DNA of 64,000 nt from an uncultured Alistipes sp. (GTDB lineage: Bacteria; Bacteroidota; Bacteroidia; Bacteroidales; UBA932): assembly GCA_902388455.1 (NCBI GenBank), contig CABMPD010000011.1, positions 34,984-98,983 on the forward strand, written 5' to 3'. Positions 51,343-60,895 of this stretch are shown piece by piece. The first letter of the stretch is position 1, and the number at the start of each line of letters is the position of its first letter. The notes under the pieces were generated by a model that did no database searches, was not told where the DNA came from, and was given only the letters and a program-made list of their open reading frames with translations. The position numbers and the translations under genes are program-made.

Positions 51343-52952
51343 GAATAAAAAAAATAACACTAAATAAGTATAAGCGATTTCATTCGCTGACCATCAATTT
51401 AGGTGATAAACCACAAAGAATCATAGCTCTAGTTGGGCCGAATGGATGCGGAAAGAGTAGCGTTTTTGATGGAATGCTATTTCTTCATTCTGCTCATGCA
51501 TCCTTCATAGGCAATAAAGGCCCAAAGGATTTTCATTTTCATTCTATGGAGCACTCTCCTTCTTATGATTTTACTAATATTCAGATAGAGTTTATTGAAG
51601 GAAATTATTCTGACATTATAAATGAGAAGAGAAAACAAGGGAAAGAGAATACTATTTTTTCTTTTAGAAGCCCTTACCGATATAATAGTGACCTAAAGGT
51701 GACATCAACTTATGCTGTTGAAGAACTGAGGTTGAATCATTATGGTGCGTCTTTATCGTCTGACATTGATGATAAAATGGAAGAAAATTACCGAAGACTT
51801 AATATTAAATACAACCGTTATTTACACACCAAAGACTGCAAACCCAGTGAAGCCAAACAACATATTATTGGTGAGCTTAACCTATCTATTAAAAATTGTC
51901 TTGATTTGGAGATTACAAGTTTGGGGGATATTGAAGACAACAAAGGAACATTATATTTTACTAAATACGATTATAACGGAGTGGAATTTGAATACAATGT
52001 TCTATCCGCTGGAGAGAAAGAAGTCATTGATATACTTTTAGATCTATATTTAAGAAAAGAAGAATATAATGATACTGTATTCATTATTGATGAGCCAGAA
52101 TTGCATATAAACACCTCTATTCAGAGAAAACTACTAATTGAAATTAATCGATTAATCGGAGACAATTGTCAATTATGGGTTGCGACCCACAGTATTGGTT
52201 TCCTAAGGGCCCTACAAGAAGAACTAAAAGAGCAGAGTCAGATTATAGAGTTTAAAGCGAATGTGCCATGGGCATCAACTGCACAAACTTTATGTCCAAT
52301 CGCTAAAAACAGAAGTCAATGGATTCGAATATTTGCAACTGCGCTCGATGATTTAACAGGACTAATCAGTCCTAAAAGAATTATATACTGTGAAGGTAAG
52401 GACAAACCTGGAAGTGCTGGGCAAGAAAAGGGACTGGACGCCCAGGTTTTTAATAATATCTTTGGAGAAAAATATTCAGATACATTATTTATCTCAAGCG
52501 GAGGCAACACAGAATTAGACCAAAGAAGTCAAATTGCTTTCGCCGTATTATCCAAAGTGTTCCCTGATTTAGAAATATGGGTATGTAAAGATCGTGATAT
52601 GTCTTCAGGAGTATTAAATAATGAAACTGATAGACAACAGTATCTTTCGATGAATAGCAACAGCCATAGAGTTATTAAACGGTGGGAAATTGAAAACTAT
52701 CTCTACGACAAATCTGTATTAAAAAAGTACTGTATGACTAATGGATTAGTATTTGCTGAAAATGATTATGATTCTTTCGTTACCGATATTTACAACCAGC
52801 ATGTTAAAGACGCTACTGGACATATCAAAAATTTTTGCAATATACGAGTCAATGTGAATCCTGAAAAGTTTAAAATAGAGTTGTCAAAATTGATAACACC
52901 AGACATGGATGTTTATAAAGAATTGGAAGACTGCATTTTTATACGCAAATAG
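51339..52952 (+). CDS. OLD-like AAA ATPase with TOPRIM-like C-terminus
   Basis: A 537-residue protein. Residues 1-300 form an ABC/SMC-type ATPase: Walker A GPNGCGKSS at 33-41, signature LSAGEKE at 222-228, Walker B FIIDEPELHI with Asp 251 and Glu 252, and the H-loop His 284 in WVATHSIGF. After a linker, residues about 345-480 hold TOPRIM-like acids: Glu 352 in IYCEGKD, then Asp 418 and Asp 420 in CKDRDMSS. The order matches OLD-family nucleases (also GajA of Gabija). Strongly AT-rich. Alternative: a RecF-like ATPase of unknown job, if the C-terminal acids are not catalytic. Confidence 0.75.
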   Translation: MRIKKITLNKYKRFHSLTINLGDKPQRIIALVGPNGCGKSSVFDGMLFLHSAHASFIGNKGPKDFHFHSMEHSPSYDFTNIQIEFIEGNYSDIINEKRKQGKENTIFSFRSPYRYNSDLKVTSTYAVEELRLNHYGASLSSDIDDKMEENYRRLNIKYNRYLHTKDCKPSEAKQHIIGELNLSIKNCLDLEITSLGDIEDNKGTLYFTKYDYNGVEFEYNVLSAGEKEVIDILLDLYLRKEEYNDTVFIIDEPELHINTSIQRKLLIEINRLIGDNCQLWVATHSIGFLRALQEELKEQSQIIEFKANVPWASTAQTLCPIAKNRSQWIRIFATALDDLTGLISPKRIIYCEGKDKPGSAGQEKGLDAQVFNNIFGEKYSDTLFISSGGNTELDQRSQIAFAVLSKVFPDLEIWVCKDRDMSSGVLNNETDRQQYLSMNSNSHRVIKRWEIENYLYDKSVLKKYCMTNGLVFAENDYDSFVTDIYNQHVKDATGHIKNFCNIRVNVNPEKFKIELSKLITPDMDVYKELEDCIFIRK

Positions 52953-53095
52953 ATTTCATGCATAATATACCTTAATAAGCAATTAATAATATGGTCGTAC
53001 GACTTAACAGAGGAAGCAAAGTTATCATTCAAAACAACGAACTGATATCCACTATGATATTATCCACAATATGATGTATATTACCAGCTACATAT

Positions 53096-53242
53096 ATGAA
53101 AAATAAAACAATAACAATTGATAATATAAGAAAGATAGCATCTGATAAATCTCGAACATTGAAACAAAAGAAAAGTTCTGGCGAGTTGATGAACAGAATG
53201 CTTCAGTATGTGCTATTCTTTATTGTGAAGACTGCTTTATAG
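53096..53242 (+). pseudogene. 48-codon ORF, possible gene fragment
   Basis: Encodes a basic N-terminal part (MKNKTITIDNIRKIASDKSR) and a hydrophobic end (LQYVLFFIVKTAL). A shift of frame near 53170 would continue into a longer, more protein-like reading. I do not recognise it and give it little weight. Confidence 0.25.
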
Positions 53243-53404
53243 CTATCATTTTTAAAAAGATCACCTCTAGCAGCCCTCAAGTAGAATCACTTCAGAAAAT
53301 GAGTGGTCCTTAGTAGCCAAGAGAAAGAAGGAGCCACTTACACCAATCCGCAATTAACTGGAGCCTAAAGCAAAATCCATGACCGGATTCTCACCGGAAG
53401 TTGC

Positions 53405-53412
53405 TATATTCG
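53405..53412 (+). promoter_or_regulatory. -7 box TATATTCG, uvrB promoter
   Basis: TATATTCG differs from the consensus by one base. A start near 53418 gives a leader of about 17 bases. The surrounding bases (GTTGCTATATT) repeat those before the first gene of the window (43-53). Confidence 0.5.
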
Positions 53413-53434
53413 CAAATTAATTTGACATGTCAGA

Positions 53435-55435
53435 ATGCCGTTCAAGATTCAGTCCCCATACCGCCCCACAGGCGACCAACCGGAGGCCATCAAGGAGATC
53501 TGCGAGGCAGTCAATGCCGGTGCGGACGCCGTGACCCTGTTGGGAGTCACAGGCTCGGGCAAGACGTTCACGATGGCCAACGTCATTGAGCGGCTGCAGC
53601 GGCCGGCCCTGATACTCAGCCACAACAAGACCCTGGCAGCCCAGCTCTACGGCGAGTTCAAGTCATTCTTCCCGGACAACGCCGTGGAGTATTTCGTCTC
53701 CTACTACGACTACTACCAGCCCGAAGCCTACCTGCCGGTGACCGACACCTACATAGAGAAGGACCTGAGCATCAACGACGAGATCGAAAAGCTGCGCCTC
53801 TCCGCCTCCTCAGCCCTGCTCTCAGGCCGCCGCGACGTGATAGTGATATCCTCCGTATCCTGCCTCTACGGCATCGGCAACCCGCAGGACTTCCATGACA
53901 ATACCATAGCCCTCCATACCGGCCAGCGCATCAGCCGCAACAAGCTCCTCTACCGCCTCGTCGACGCCCTCTACAACCGCAGCGACGCCGACTTCAAGCG
54001 CGGCACCTTCCGCGTAAAGGGCGACACGATAGACATCTACCTCGCCTACGTGGACAGCGGCTGCCGCATCGTATTTTTCGGAGACACGATTGAGGAGATA
54101 GAGATCATCGACCCGGTCAGCGGCATGAGCCTCGAAAGCCTCGAGGAGATATCGATTTACCCCGCCAACATCTTCGTCACCACCAAGGAGCGCACCGCCC
54201 ATGCGATACGCATGATCCAGGACGACATGATGCAGCAGTGCGAATATTTCAGTTCCATAGGGAAGCAGCACGAGGCCAACCGCCTCAAGAAGAGGGTCGA
54301 ATACGACATGGAGATGATCAAGGAGCTGGGCTACTGCCCGGGCATCGAGAATTATTCCCGGTACTTCGACGGGCGGAGCGCCGGACAGCGTCCCTTCTGC
54401 CTCATAGACTATTTTCCAAAGGACTTCATCACCTTCATCGACGAGAGCCACGTCACCCTGCCGCAGGTGAGGGCCATGTACGGAGGCGACCGCTCCAGAA
54501 AAGAGGTGCTGATCGAATACGGCTTCCGCCTCCCCGCCGCTGCGGACAACCGGCCCCTGAAATTCGACGAGTTCGAGAATATCCTCGGACAGAGGGTATT
54601 CGTCAGCGCGACCCCGGGCGACTATGAGCTTGAGAAGAGCGAGGGCCTGATCGTCGAGCAGGTGGTCCGCCCCACCGGTCTGCTGGACCCTCCGATAGAC
54701 GTGCGCCCGTCCAAGAACCAGATCGACGACCTGATGGAGGAGATAGAGCTGCGCACGGAGAAGGACGAGCGCGTGCTGGTCACCACCCTCACCAAGAGGA
54801 TGGCAGAGGAACTGGAGAAATTCTTGACAAAACGGCAGGTGCGCTGCCGCTACATCCACTCGGACGTGGACACTCTGGAAAGGGTGGAGATTATCGAGGA
54901 TTTCAAGGCCGGACGGTTCGACGTACTGGTGGGTGTCAATCTGTTGCGCGAGGGACTGGACCTGCCGGATGTATCGCTCGTGGCTATTATAGACGCGGAC
55001 AAGGAAGGATTCCTGCGTTCGGACCGGGCATTGACCCAGATCGCGGGACGTGCGGCACGAAATCTGAATGGTCTTGTGATAATGTACGCGGACACCGTCA
55101 CCGGCTCGATGCAGAAGACCATCGACGAGACCAACCGCCGCCGGGCAAAGCAGGCAGAGTACAACGAGAAGCACCACATCACCCCCACCCAGGTGCGGAA
55201 CGACAAGAAGAACTCCTTAGCCGCCATCAGCGGAGCCTACAAGGAGCCCGACGAGGAGGAAAATGTACGCTACGTGGCAGAGGATCCGGTGATATCCAGG
55301 ATGAGCCCCAAGCAGCTGCTTGAGGCCATAGAAGCCGCCAAGAAGAAGATGGAGGAAGCCGCCAGGGCCCTCGACTTCCCCGCGGCAGCCAAGTACAGGG
55401 ACGAGATGTACGGACTAATGAAACTAAGGAAATGA
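53435..55435 (+). CDS. uvrB: Excinuclease ABC subunit B
   Basis: A 666-residue UvrB, the damage-verifying helicase of nucleotide excision repair. Q-motif region [17 protein letters not shown], Walker [18 protein letters not shown] near 36-50, the beta-hairpin [12 protein letters not shown] near 92, motif VI-like [12 protein letters not shown] near 530, and a C-terminal UVR domain that binds UvrC ([20 protein letters not shown] near 630). Its stop overlaps the relA start by four bases (ATGA). Confidence 0.98.
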   Translation: MPFKIQSPYRPTGDQPEAIKEICEAVNAGADAVTLLGVTGSGKTFTMANVIERLQRPALILSHNKTLAAQLYGEFKSFFPDNAVEYFVSYYDYYQPEAYLPVTDTYIEKDLSINDEIEKLRLSASSALLSGRRDVIVISSVSCLYGIGNPQDFHDNTIALHTGQRISRNKLLYRLVDALYNRSDADFKRGTFRVKGDTIDIYLAYVDSGCRIVFFGDTIEEIEIIDPVSGMSLESLEEISIYPANIFVTTKERTAHAIRMIQDDMMQQCEYFSSIGKQHEANRLKKRVEYDMEMIKELGYCPGIENYSRYFDGRSAGQRPFCLIDYFPKDFITFIDESHVTLPQVRAMYGGDRSRKEVLIEYGFRLPAAADNRPLKFDEFENILGQRVFVSATPGDYELEKSEGLIVEQVVRPTGLLDPPIDVRPSKNQIDDLMEEIELRTEKDERVLVTTLTKRMAEELEKFLTKRQVRCRYIHSDVDTLERVEIIEDFKAGRFDVLVGVNLLREGLDLPDVSLVAIIDADKEGFLRSDRALTQIAGRAARNLNGLVIMYADTVTGSMQKTIDETNRRRAKQAEYNEKHHITPTQVRNDKKNSLAAISGAYKEPDEEENVRYVAEDPVISRMSPKQLLEAIEAAKKKMEEAARALDFPAAAKYRDEMYGLMKLRK

Positions 55436-57615
55436 ACACAGCAGAAGACACCCTCAGCGCCATCCTCGCCTGCTATCCGCAGAAAGAGCAGCAGGAGCAG
55501 ATACTCAGAGCCTACCGCATAGCCGACGACGCGATGAAGGACAAGCTCCGGGAGAACCGGCATCCCTTCATCGAGCATCCCTTCGGAGTGGCCCGCATCG
55601 TGGCTGAGGACATCCACCTAGGCTACGAGAGCGTCATTGCCGTATTTCTCCATGAGACCATCCGGTTCTACCCGGAGGTGACGCAGAGCCTCCCGAAAGG
55701 AGCATTTTCCCCTGAGATTATAGACATAGCGCAGAGCCTCAACAAGATAGCCGCCATCAAGCCCAAGGAGACCCGCCTCGAGGCCGAGAACTACAAGCGC
55801 CTTATCGTCTCCTACTCCCGCGACCCGAGAGTCATGCTCATCAAAATAGCCGACCGCCTCGACGTGATGCGCAACATCGAGCTGCTGCCCAAGACCTCCC
55901 AGGAGCGGAAGGTCACCGAGACCATGTTCCTGTACATCCCCATTGCCCATCAGCTGGGACTCTACGGCATCAAGACCGAGCTCGAGAACATATTCTTCCG
56001 CTGCACCGAGCCGGAGAAATACCGGGAGATCAACAACAAGCTGAAAGCCACCGCCGCCGAGCGCGAGGAGCTGCTGAACGCCTTCCTCATCCCCATCAAG
56101 CGGAAGCTCTCCGAAGCCGGCATCAAAGTCACCTACAAGCAGCGCACCAAGGCCCCCTGGTCCATCTGGAAGAAGATGCAGAAGCAGGACATCCCCTTCG
56201 AGAAAGTCATGGACCTGCTGGCCGTCCGCCTTATCATCGACACCCCCGCCGACAGCCTCGAGAAGGAGCACGAGCTGTGCTGGAAGGCCTACTCCATAGT
56301 AACCGACGAATACCGGCCCGACACGTCCAGGCTCAGGGACTGGATATCCAAGCCCAAGAGCAGCGGATACGAGTCCCTGCACATCACCGTGCAGTTCAGG
56401 GGCGACATCTTCGTGGAGGTGCAGATCCGCACCCGCCGCATGGACGACGAGGCCGAGAACGGGCACGCCTCCCACTGGGCCTACAAGGGCATCAAGGAGG
56501 AGAAAGGCCTGACCCCCTGGCTCCAGAGCGTGCGCAACATCCTGGAGAGCGACAACAGGAACGACTACGAGTACGTCTCCCGCTTCCTCTCCGAGGACGT
56601 CTTCGTCTTCACCCCGGACGGAGAGCTGCGCCGGCTGCCCAAGGGAGCCACGGTCCTGGACTTCGCCTTCAACATCCACACCAACCTGGGTCTCAAATGC
56701 GTGGGCGCCACCATCGACGGCAGGCCCGCCTCCATCAAGGACCGGCTCAGCACCGGCCAGGTCGTGGAGATCAAGAGCGGCAAGAACCAGCGTCCCTCCC
56801 CCGACTGGCTCAACTTCGTGGTCACTTCCAAGGCCCGCAACAAGATTAAGCTCAAGCTCAAGGAAGAGGAGCTCAAGAAAGCCGCCACCGGCCGGGAACT
56901 GCTCGAGCGCCGTCTCAAGAACTGGAAGATGGAGCTTCCAGACGAGGACCTCACCATCCTCTGCAAGAAATACAAGCTCAAGACCATCAGCGACTTCTAC
57001 GCAGCCATCGCGGACGAGAAGGTCGATATCATGGACGTCAAGTCCTACATCTCCCGCAAGCAGCAGGGCGAGGAGGAAGCCGCCGCAATCCCTTCATCAC
57101 AGACCCCTAAGGACAATGGCGGCAACAAGGAGGCCGCCAGGGACAGCTCCACCGACGACTACCTGGTCATCGACGGCAAGCTCAGCAACGTCTCCTACAA
57201 GATGGCCCGCTGCTGCAACCCCATCTACGGCGACGAGGTCTTCGGCTTCGTCTCCGTCAAGGACGGCATCAAGATCCACCGCATGTCCTGTCCCAACGCC
57301 GCCCGCCTCATCGAGAACTACCCCTACCGCATCCAGAAAGTGCGCTGGAAGGAGACATCCACCACCAGCAGCTTCCAGACCACCGTCAAGGTCATCACCG
57401 ACGACTCCGCCGCCTATTCGTCCGTCATCAAGACAGTCACGGACTTCGGGGCCTCCCTGCGATCCTCGTCCATGACCCCGAGAGCAGGCCGCAGCGCCGG
57501 CGAGTTCGACATCCGCATGCAGATATTCGTCTCATCCAATTCCGTCCTCGACAAGATCATCTCCGCCATCCGCAAGACCCGCGGAGTGCTGTCGGCAGTC
57601 AGAATTTCAAAATAG
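55432..57615 (+). CDS. relA: RelA/SpoT homologue, probably synthetase only
   Basis: A 727-residue RSH protein. The N-terminal hydrolase domain keeps HPFIEHPFGVARI, but the catalytic HD...ED motif reads FLHETIRFYPEV (His 74, Glu 75), so Asp and the following Glu-Asp are lost. The synthetase domain looks intact (RTKAPWSIWKKM, MDLLAVRLIID, SGYESLHITV, EVQIRTRRMDDEAENGHASH). TGS (FTPDGELRRLPKGATVLDFA), a Cys-containing segment (ARCCNPIYGDEVFGFV) and a C-terminal ACT domain follow. It should make (p)ppGpp and not degrade it, implying another RSH elsewhere. Lies between uvrB and uvrA. Confidence 0.92.
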   Translation: MNTAEDTLSAILACYPQKEQQEQILRAYRIADDAMKDKLRENRHPFIEHPFGVARIVAEDIHLGYESVIAVFLHETIRFYPEVTQSLPKGAFSPEIIDIAQSLNKIAAIKPKETRLEAENYKRLIVSYSRDPRVMLIKIADRLDVMRNIELLPKTSQERKVTETMFLYIPIAHQLGLYGIKTELENIFFRCTEPEKYREINNKLKATAAEREELLNAFLIPIKRKLSEAGIKVTYKQRTKAPWSIWKKMQKQDIPFEKVMDLLAVRLIIDTPADSLEKEHELCWKAYSIVTDEYRPDTSRLRDWISKPKSSGYESLHITVQFRGDIFVEVQIRTRRMDDEAENGHASHWAYKGIKEEKGLTPWLQSVRNILESDNRNDYEYVSRFLSEDVFVFTPDGELRRLPKGATVLDFAFNIHTNLGLKCVGATIDGRPASIKDRLSTGQVVEIKSGKNQRPSPDWLNFVVTSKARNKIKLKLKEEELKKAATGRELLERRLKNWKMELPDEDLTILCKKYKLKTISDFYAAIADEKVDIMDVKSYISRKQQGEEEAAAIPSSQTPKDNGGNKEAARDSSTDDYLVIDGKLSNVSYKMARCCNPIYGDEVFGFVSVKDGIKIHRMSCPNAARLIENYPYRIQKVRWKETSTTSSFQTTVKVITDDSAAYSSVIKTVTDFGASLRSSSMTPRAGRSAGEFDIRMQIFVSSNSVLDKIISAIRKTRGVLSAVRISK

Positions 57616-57624
57616 AAAGAGAAC

Positions 57625-60624
57625 ATGGAACAACCGGAAGAAGGATACATCCACATTAAAAATGCCGAGGCCAACAACCTCAAGGGCATCGACGTCGACA
57701 TCCCCCGCAACCGCCTGACCGTCATCACAGGTGTCAGCGGCTCCGGCAAGACCTCCCTTGCCTTTGACACCCTCTTTGCGGAGGGACAGCGCCGTTTCGC
57801 CGAGAGCCTATCCTCCTTCGCCCGCCAGTTTCTCGGGAGGATGTCCAAACCGCCGGTCGAGAGCATCTCCGGCATTCCCCCCGCCATTGCCATAGAGCAG
57901 AGGGTCAATACCCGCAACCCCCGCTCCACCGTCGGCAGCACCACCGAGATCTACGACTACCTGCGGGTGCTCTTTGCCAAGATCGGCCGTACCTATTCCC
58001 CCGTCACCGGAGAGGAAGTGCGCTGCGACACAGTGGCTTCCGTCATGGAACGGCTGCACTCGCTCGCTGCCTCCCTGCCGGCCGGAGATCCTTCTGACGA
58101 GGAATATTCGCCCGGTATCTGCTTCATCCTCGCGGACATACACTGGGAGGAGGAGGCCTGCCGCGTCGAAAGGCTGCTCAATCTCAAGGAGGAGGGATTC
58201 TCCCGCCTGTACATTCTGCCCTCAGGGGACAATGCCGGGCGGATGGAGAAGATCGACTCGCTCCTGGCCGACATAAGCCGCGCCGAGGGACGGGAGGTAG
58301 CCCTGATGGTGGACCGTATCCCCTTCGACAGCAGCACATTTGCGGACGAGGAGACGGAGAACAGGACAATGGACTCCGTGCGGACGGCATTCGACAAGGG
58401 TCAGGGGCACATCGCCTGCGCATTCTCCCCCGCCGTGGACGGACACGCCCTGCTGCGGTTCTCCTCCCTCTTCGAGGCTGACGGCATGCAGTTCTCCGAA
58501 CCCACGGAATGGATGTTCAACTACAACAGCCCGGTGGGAGCCTGCCCCGCCTGCGGAGGCCTCGGCAAGATCATCGGCATCGACGAGTCGCTGGTCATCC
58601 CCAATCAGGCCCTGTCCGTATATCAGGACGCCGTGGCCTGCTGGAAGGGAGAGGTAATGAAGTATTTCAAGGAAGAGGTGCTGGCCAATGCGGACAAATT
58701 CGGATTCCCGGTGCATACCCCCTACAAAGATCTCACGGCCAAGCAGAAAAGCGACCTGTGGAACGGCAACCGGTACATCACCGGCATCTATCCGTTCTTC
58801 AAGGAGCTCGAGGCCAAGCGGTACAAGATACAGAACAAATACATGATCAGCCGCTACTCCGGCAAGACCGTCTGCCGGGAGTGCGGAGGCAGCCGGCTGC
58901 GCAGGGAGGCCCTGTACGTGCGCATCGGGGGACGCAACATCCACGAGCTCATGACCATGAGCATCAAGGACCTGATAGCGTTCTTCGACGGGTTGCAGCT
59001 TACGGCATACGAGGAGAAAATAGCCGCCCGCGCACTGAAGGAAATACGCGACCGCTTAGAGTACATCGACCACGTGGGCCTGTCCTACCTGACCCTGAGC
59101 CGTGCGTCCAACACCCTCAGCGGCGGCGAGAGCCAGCGCATCAGCATCGTCTGCTCCCTCGGCAACAGCCTGACCGGCTCGATGTACATCCTCGACGAGC
59201 CCTCCATCGGACTGCACAGCCGGGACACCGGACGGCTCATCGAAGTCATCAAGCGGCTGAGGGACCTTGGCAACACTGTGATAGTCGTCGAGCACGACGA
59301 GGAGATTATCCGGAGCGCGGACTGGCTGATAGACATAGGCCCGCGGGCCGGAAAGCACGGCGGCGAGGTGGTCTACTGCGGGCCTCCCCCGGCCACGGAC
59401 ATCTCCGGGGCCGACGCTTCCGCCCTGCTGGCCGCCTGTCCACGGTCGTTGACCTTAGAGTATCTGCTGGGTAGAAAGAAGATTTCCATTTACCCGGTCA
59501 AACGCCCCTGGAAGCAGTACATCGAGGTCTGCGACGCCTGCGAGAACAACCTCAAGAACATCGACGTGCGCTTCCCGCTCAACGTCATGACCGCCGTCAT
59601 CGGAGTCAGCGGCTCGGGCAAGTCCACCCTCGTGGGCGACATCCTCTACCCCGCCCTCAACCGCATGCTCAACCAGGTGGGTGCCAAACCCGGCTCGTTC
59701 CGGGAACTGCGCGGCGACCTGGACCGCATATCCTCCGTGGAGTTCGTGGACCAGAACCCGATAGGCCGCAGTTCCCGCTCCAACCCGGTGACCTACATCA
59801 AGGCATACGATGACATCCGCAAGCTCTTCTCCGAGCAGCCGCTGGCCAAGGTCAACGGCTTCGGCCACTCGCATTTCTCCTTCAACATCGACGGAGGCCG
59901 CTGCCCCGAATGCCTCGGCGAAGGCACAGTCAAGATCCCCATGCAGTTCATGGCCGACATCGTCATGACCTGCGAGTCCTGCGGAGGCAAGCGTTTCATC
60001 CAGGATGTACTCGAAGTCAAGTACCGCGGCAAGAACATCAGCGACGTGCTTGACATGAGCGTGGACGAGGCCATCGAATTTTTCTCATCCGCAGGAGAGC
60101 CCGCAGCCTTCCGCATCGCCGCCAAACTCATGCCCCTGCACGATGTCGGTCTGGGCTACATAGCCCTCGGACAGAACAGCAGCACCCTCAGCGGCGGCGA
60201 GAGCCAGAGAGTCAAGCTCGCCTACTTCCTCGGCCTCGGAAAGGACCCTGGATCCAGTCAGGCAGCATCCTACAGTACTGATCCGGTCGAAGACTATGTA
60301 CTTGGCAAACACTTACAGTCATCAGGCGCCAAACGTTACCGCCAGGCCGACAAGCCGATTCTCTTCATCTTCGACGAGCCCACCACCGGCCTCCACTTCG
60401 ACGACATCGAGAAGCTCCTCACCTCCTTCCGGGCCCTCATCGACCGCGGCCACACCATCGTCGTGGTAGAGCACAACCCCTACATCATCGCCGCCGCCGA
60501 CCACATCATCGAGCTCGGCCCTGAAGGCGGAGATGCCGGCGGCTACCTCATAAGTTCACCCCTGACGACCCGGAGCCCCCTTACATCCGCTTCTTCCACA
60601 CCGGAGCCTACCAGTAGTCAATAG
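57625..60624 (+). CDS. uvrA: Excinuclease ABC subunit A
   Basis: A 999-residue tandem ABC ATPase that finds bulky DNA lesions. Both Walker A loops (GVSGSGKTS near 35, GVSGSGKST near 660), both LSGGESQR signatures, and zinc-binding Cys sets are visible (CPACGGLGK, CRECGGSRLR; CPECLGEGT, CESCGGKRF). The chain is longer than usual by a loop near 880-900 (GSSQAASYSTDP). The end is odd: after GGDAGGYLI the last 24 residues are Ser/Thr/Pro-rich, while another frame of the same DNA reads FTPDDPEPPYIRFFHTGAYQ, so a late frameshift is possible. Uses the relA/uvrB transcript. Confidence 0.95.
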   Translation: MEQPEEGYIHIKNAEANNLKGIDVDIPRNRLTVITGVSGSGKTSLAFDTLFAEGQRRFAESLSSFARQFLGRMSKPPVESISGIPPAIAIEQRVNTRNPRSTVGSTTEIYDYLRVLFAKIGRTYSPVTGEEVRCDTVASVMERLHSLAASLPAGDPSDEEYSPGICFILADIHWEEEACRVERLLNLKEEGFSRLYILPSGDNAGRMEKIDSLLADISRAEGREVALMVDRIPFDSSTFADEETENRTMDSVRTAFDKGQGHIACAFSPAVDGHALLRFSSLFEADGMQFSEPTEWMFNYNSPVGACPACGGLGKIIGIDESLVIPNQALSVYQDAVACWKGEVMKYFKEEVLANADKFGFPVHTPYKDLTAKQKSDLWNGNRYITGIYPFFKELEAKRYKIQNKYMISRYSGKTVCRECGGSRLRREALYVRIGGRNIHELMTMSIKDLIAFFDGLQLTAYEEKIAARALKEIRDRLEYIDHVGLSYLTLSRASNTLSGGESQRISIVCSLGNSLTGSMYILDEPSIGLHSRDTGRLIEVIKRLRDLGNTVIVVEHDEEIIRSADWLIDIGPRAGKHGGEVVYCGPPPATDISGADASALLAACPRSLTLEYLLGRKKISIYPVKRPWKQYIEVCDACENNLKNIDVRFPLNVMTAVIGVSGSGKSTLVGDILYPALNRMLNQVGAKPGSFRELRGDLDRISSVEFVDQNPIGRSSRSNPVTYIKAYDDIRKLFSEQPLAKVNGFGHSHFSFNIDGGRCPECLGEGTVKIPMQFMADIVMTCESCGGKRFIQDVLEVKYRGKNISDVLDMSVDEAIEFFSSAGEPAAFRIAAKLMPLHDVGLGYIALGQNSSTLSGGESQRVKLAYFLGLGKDPGSSQAASYSTDPVEDYVLGKHLQSSGAKRYRQADKPILFIFDEPTTGLHFDDIEKLLTSFRALIDRGHTIVVVEHNPYIIAAADHIIELGPEGGDAGGYLISSPLTTRSPLTSASSTPEPTSSQ

Positions 60625-60891
60625 CCGGCTACGGCGGCATCCGGCACTGCCTCCAGCCTATGTTGGACTCTGTCCGCGACCCGGGAAATGTCGGAACCAT
60701 CCTGCGTCTGGCCGACTGGTTCGGGATAGAGACAGTCTACCTGTCGCCGGACTGCGCGGACCTGTACAATCCCAAGACGGTCCAAGCCACGATGGGCTCC
60801 ATCTTCCGACAGGGCAGAGTCCCTCAATGTGGCCATAGCGACTGTCATAACCTGCTACGAGATGCGCCTCAGACGGATCCCAACAATCTGA
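60618..60891 (+). pseudogene. Decayed TrmH/SpoU-family RNA methyltransferase
   Basis: Starting in frame with 60660, the DNA reads LDSVRDPGNVGTILRLADWF then YNPKTVQATMGSIFR, motif 1 and the motif-1b region of SpoU methyltransferases. In another frame from 60814 it reads AESLNVAIATVITCYEMRLR, the conserved C-terminal motif, ending at TGA 60889-60891. The whole N-terminal substrate-binding domain and the stretch between the two motifs (normally about 60-90 residues with the second SAM motif) are missing. Deletion plus frameshift make it non-functional. It is squeezed between uvrA and the convergent MATE gene. Confidence 0.85.
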
Positions 60892-60895
60892 TCAA

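Larger units (their letters stand above)
45715..52952 (+). other. AT-rich acquired four-gene defence operon
   Basis: The four genes here are clearly poorer in GC than both flanks, and richer in AAA, AAT and ATA codons, most strongly in the first target-recognition domain and the final ATPase gene. Gaps of 13, -4 and -4 bases join them in one transcript. The left edge lies between the M28 peptidase and the promoter at 45672; the right edge merges into AT-rich debris ending near uvrB. I see no integrase, tRNA or flanking direct repeat, so the route of acquisition is unknown. Confidence 0.8.
52953..53434 (+). other. AT-rich debris after the operon, no certain gene
   Basis: No convincing gene is seen here. 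Short open frames exist: 27 codons from 52991, 48 codons from 53096, and a stop-free stretch of about 50 codons overlapping the latter in another frame, which reads FWRVDEQNASVCAILYCEDC and onward. The two frames together could be a decayed protein gene. The last 80 bases (from about 53350) return to host composition and hold the uvrB promoter. Confidence 0.5.
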
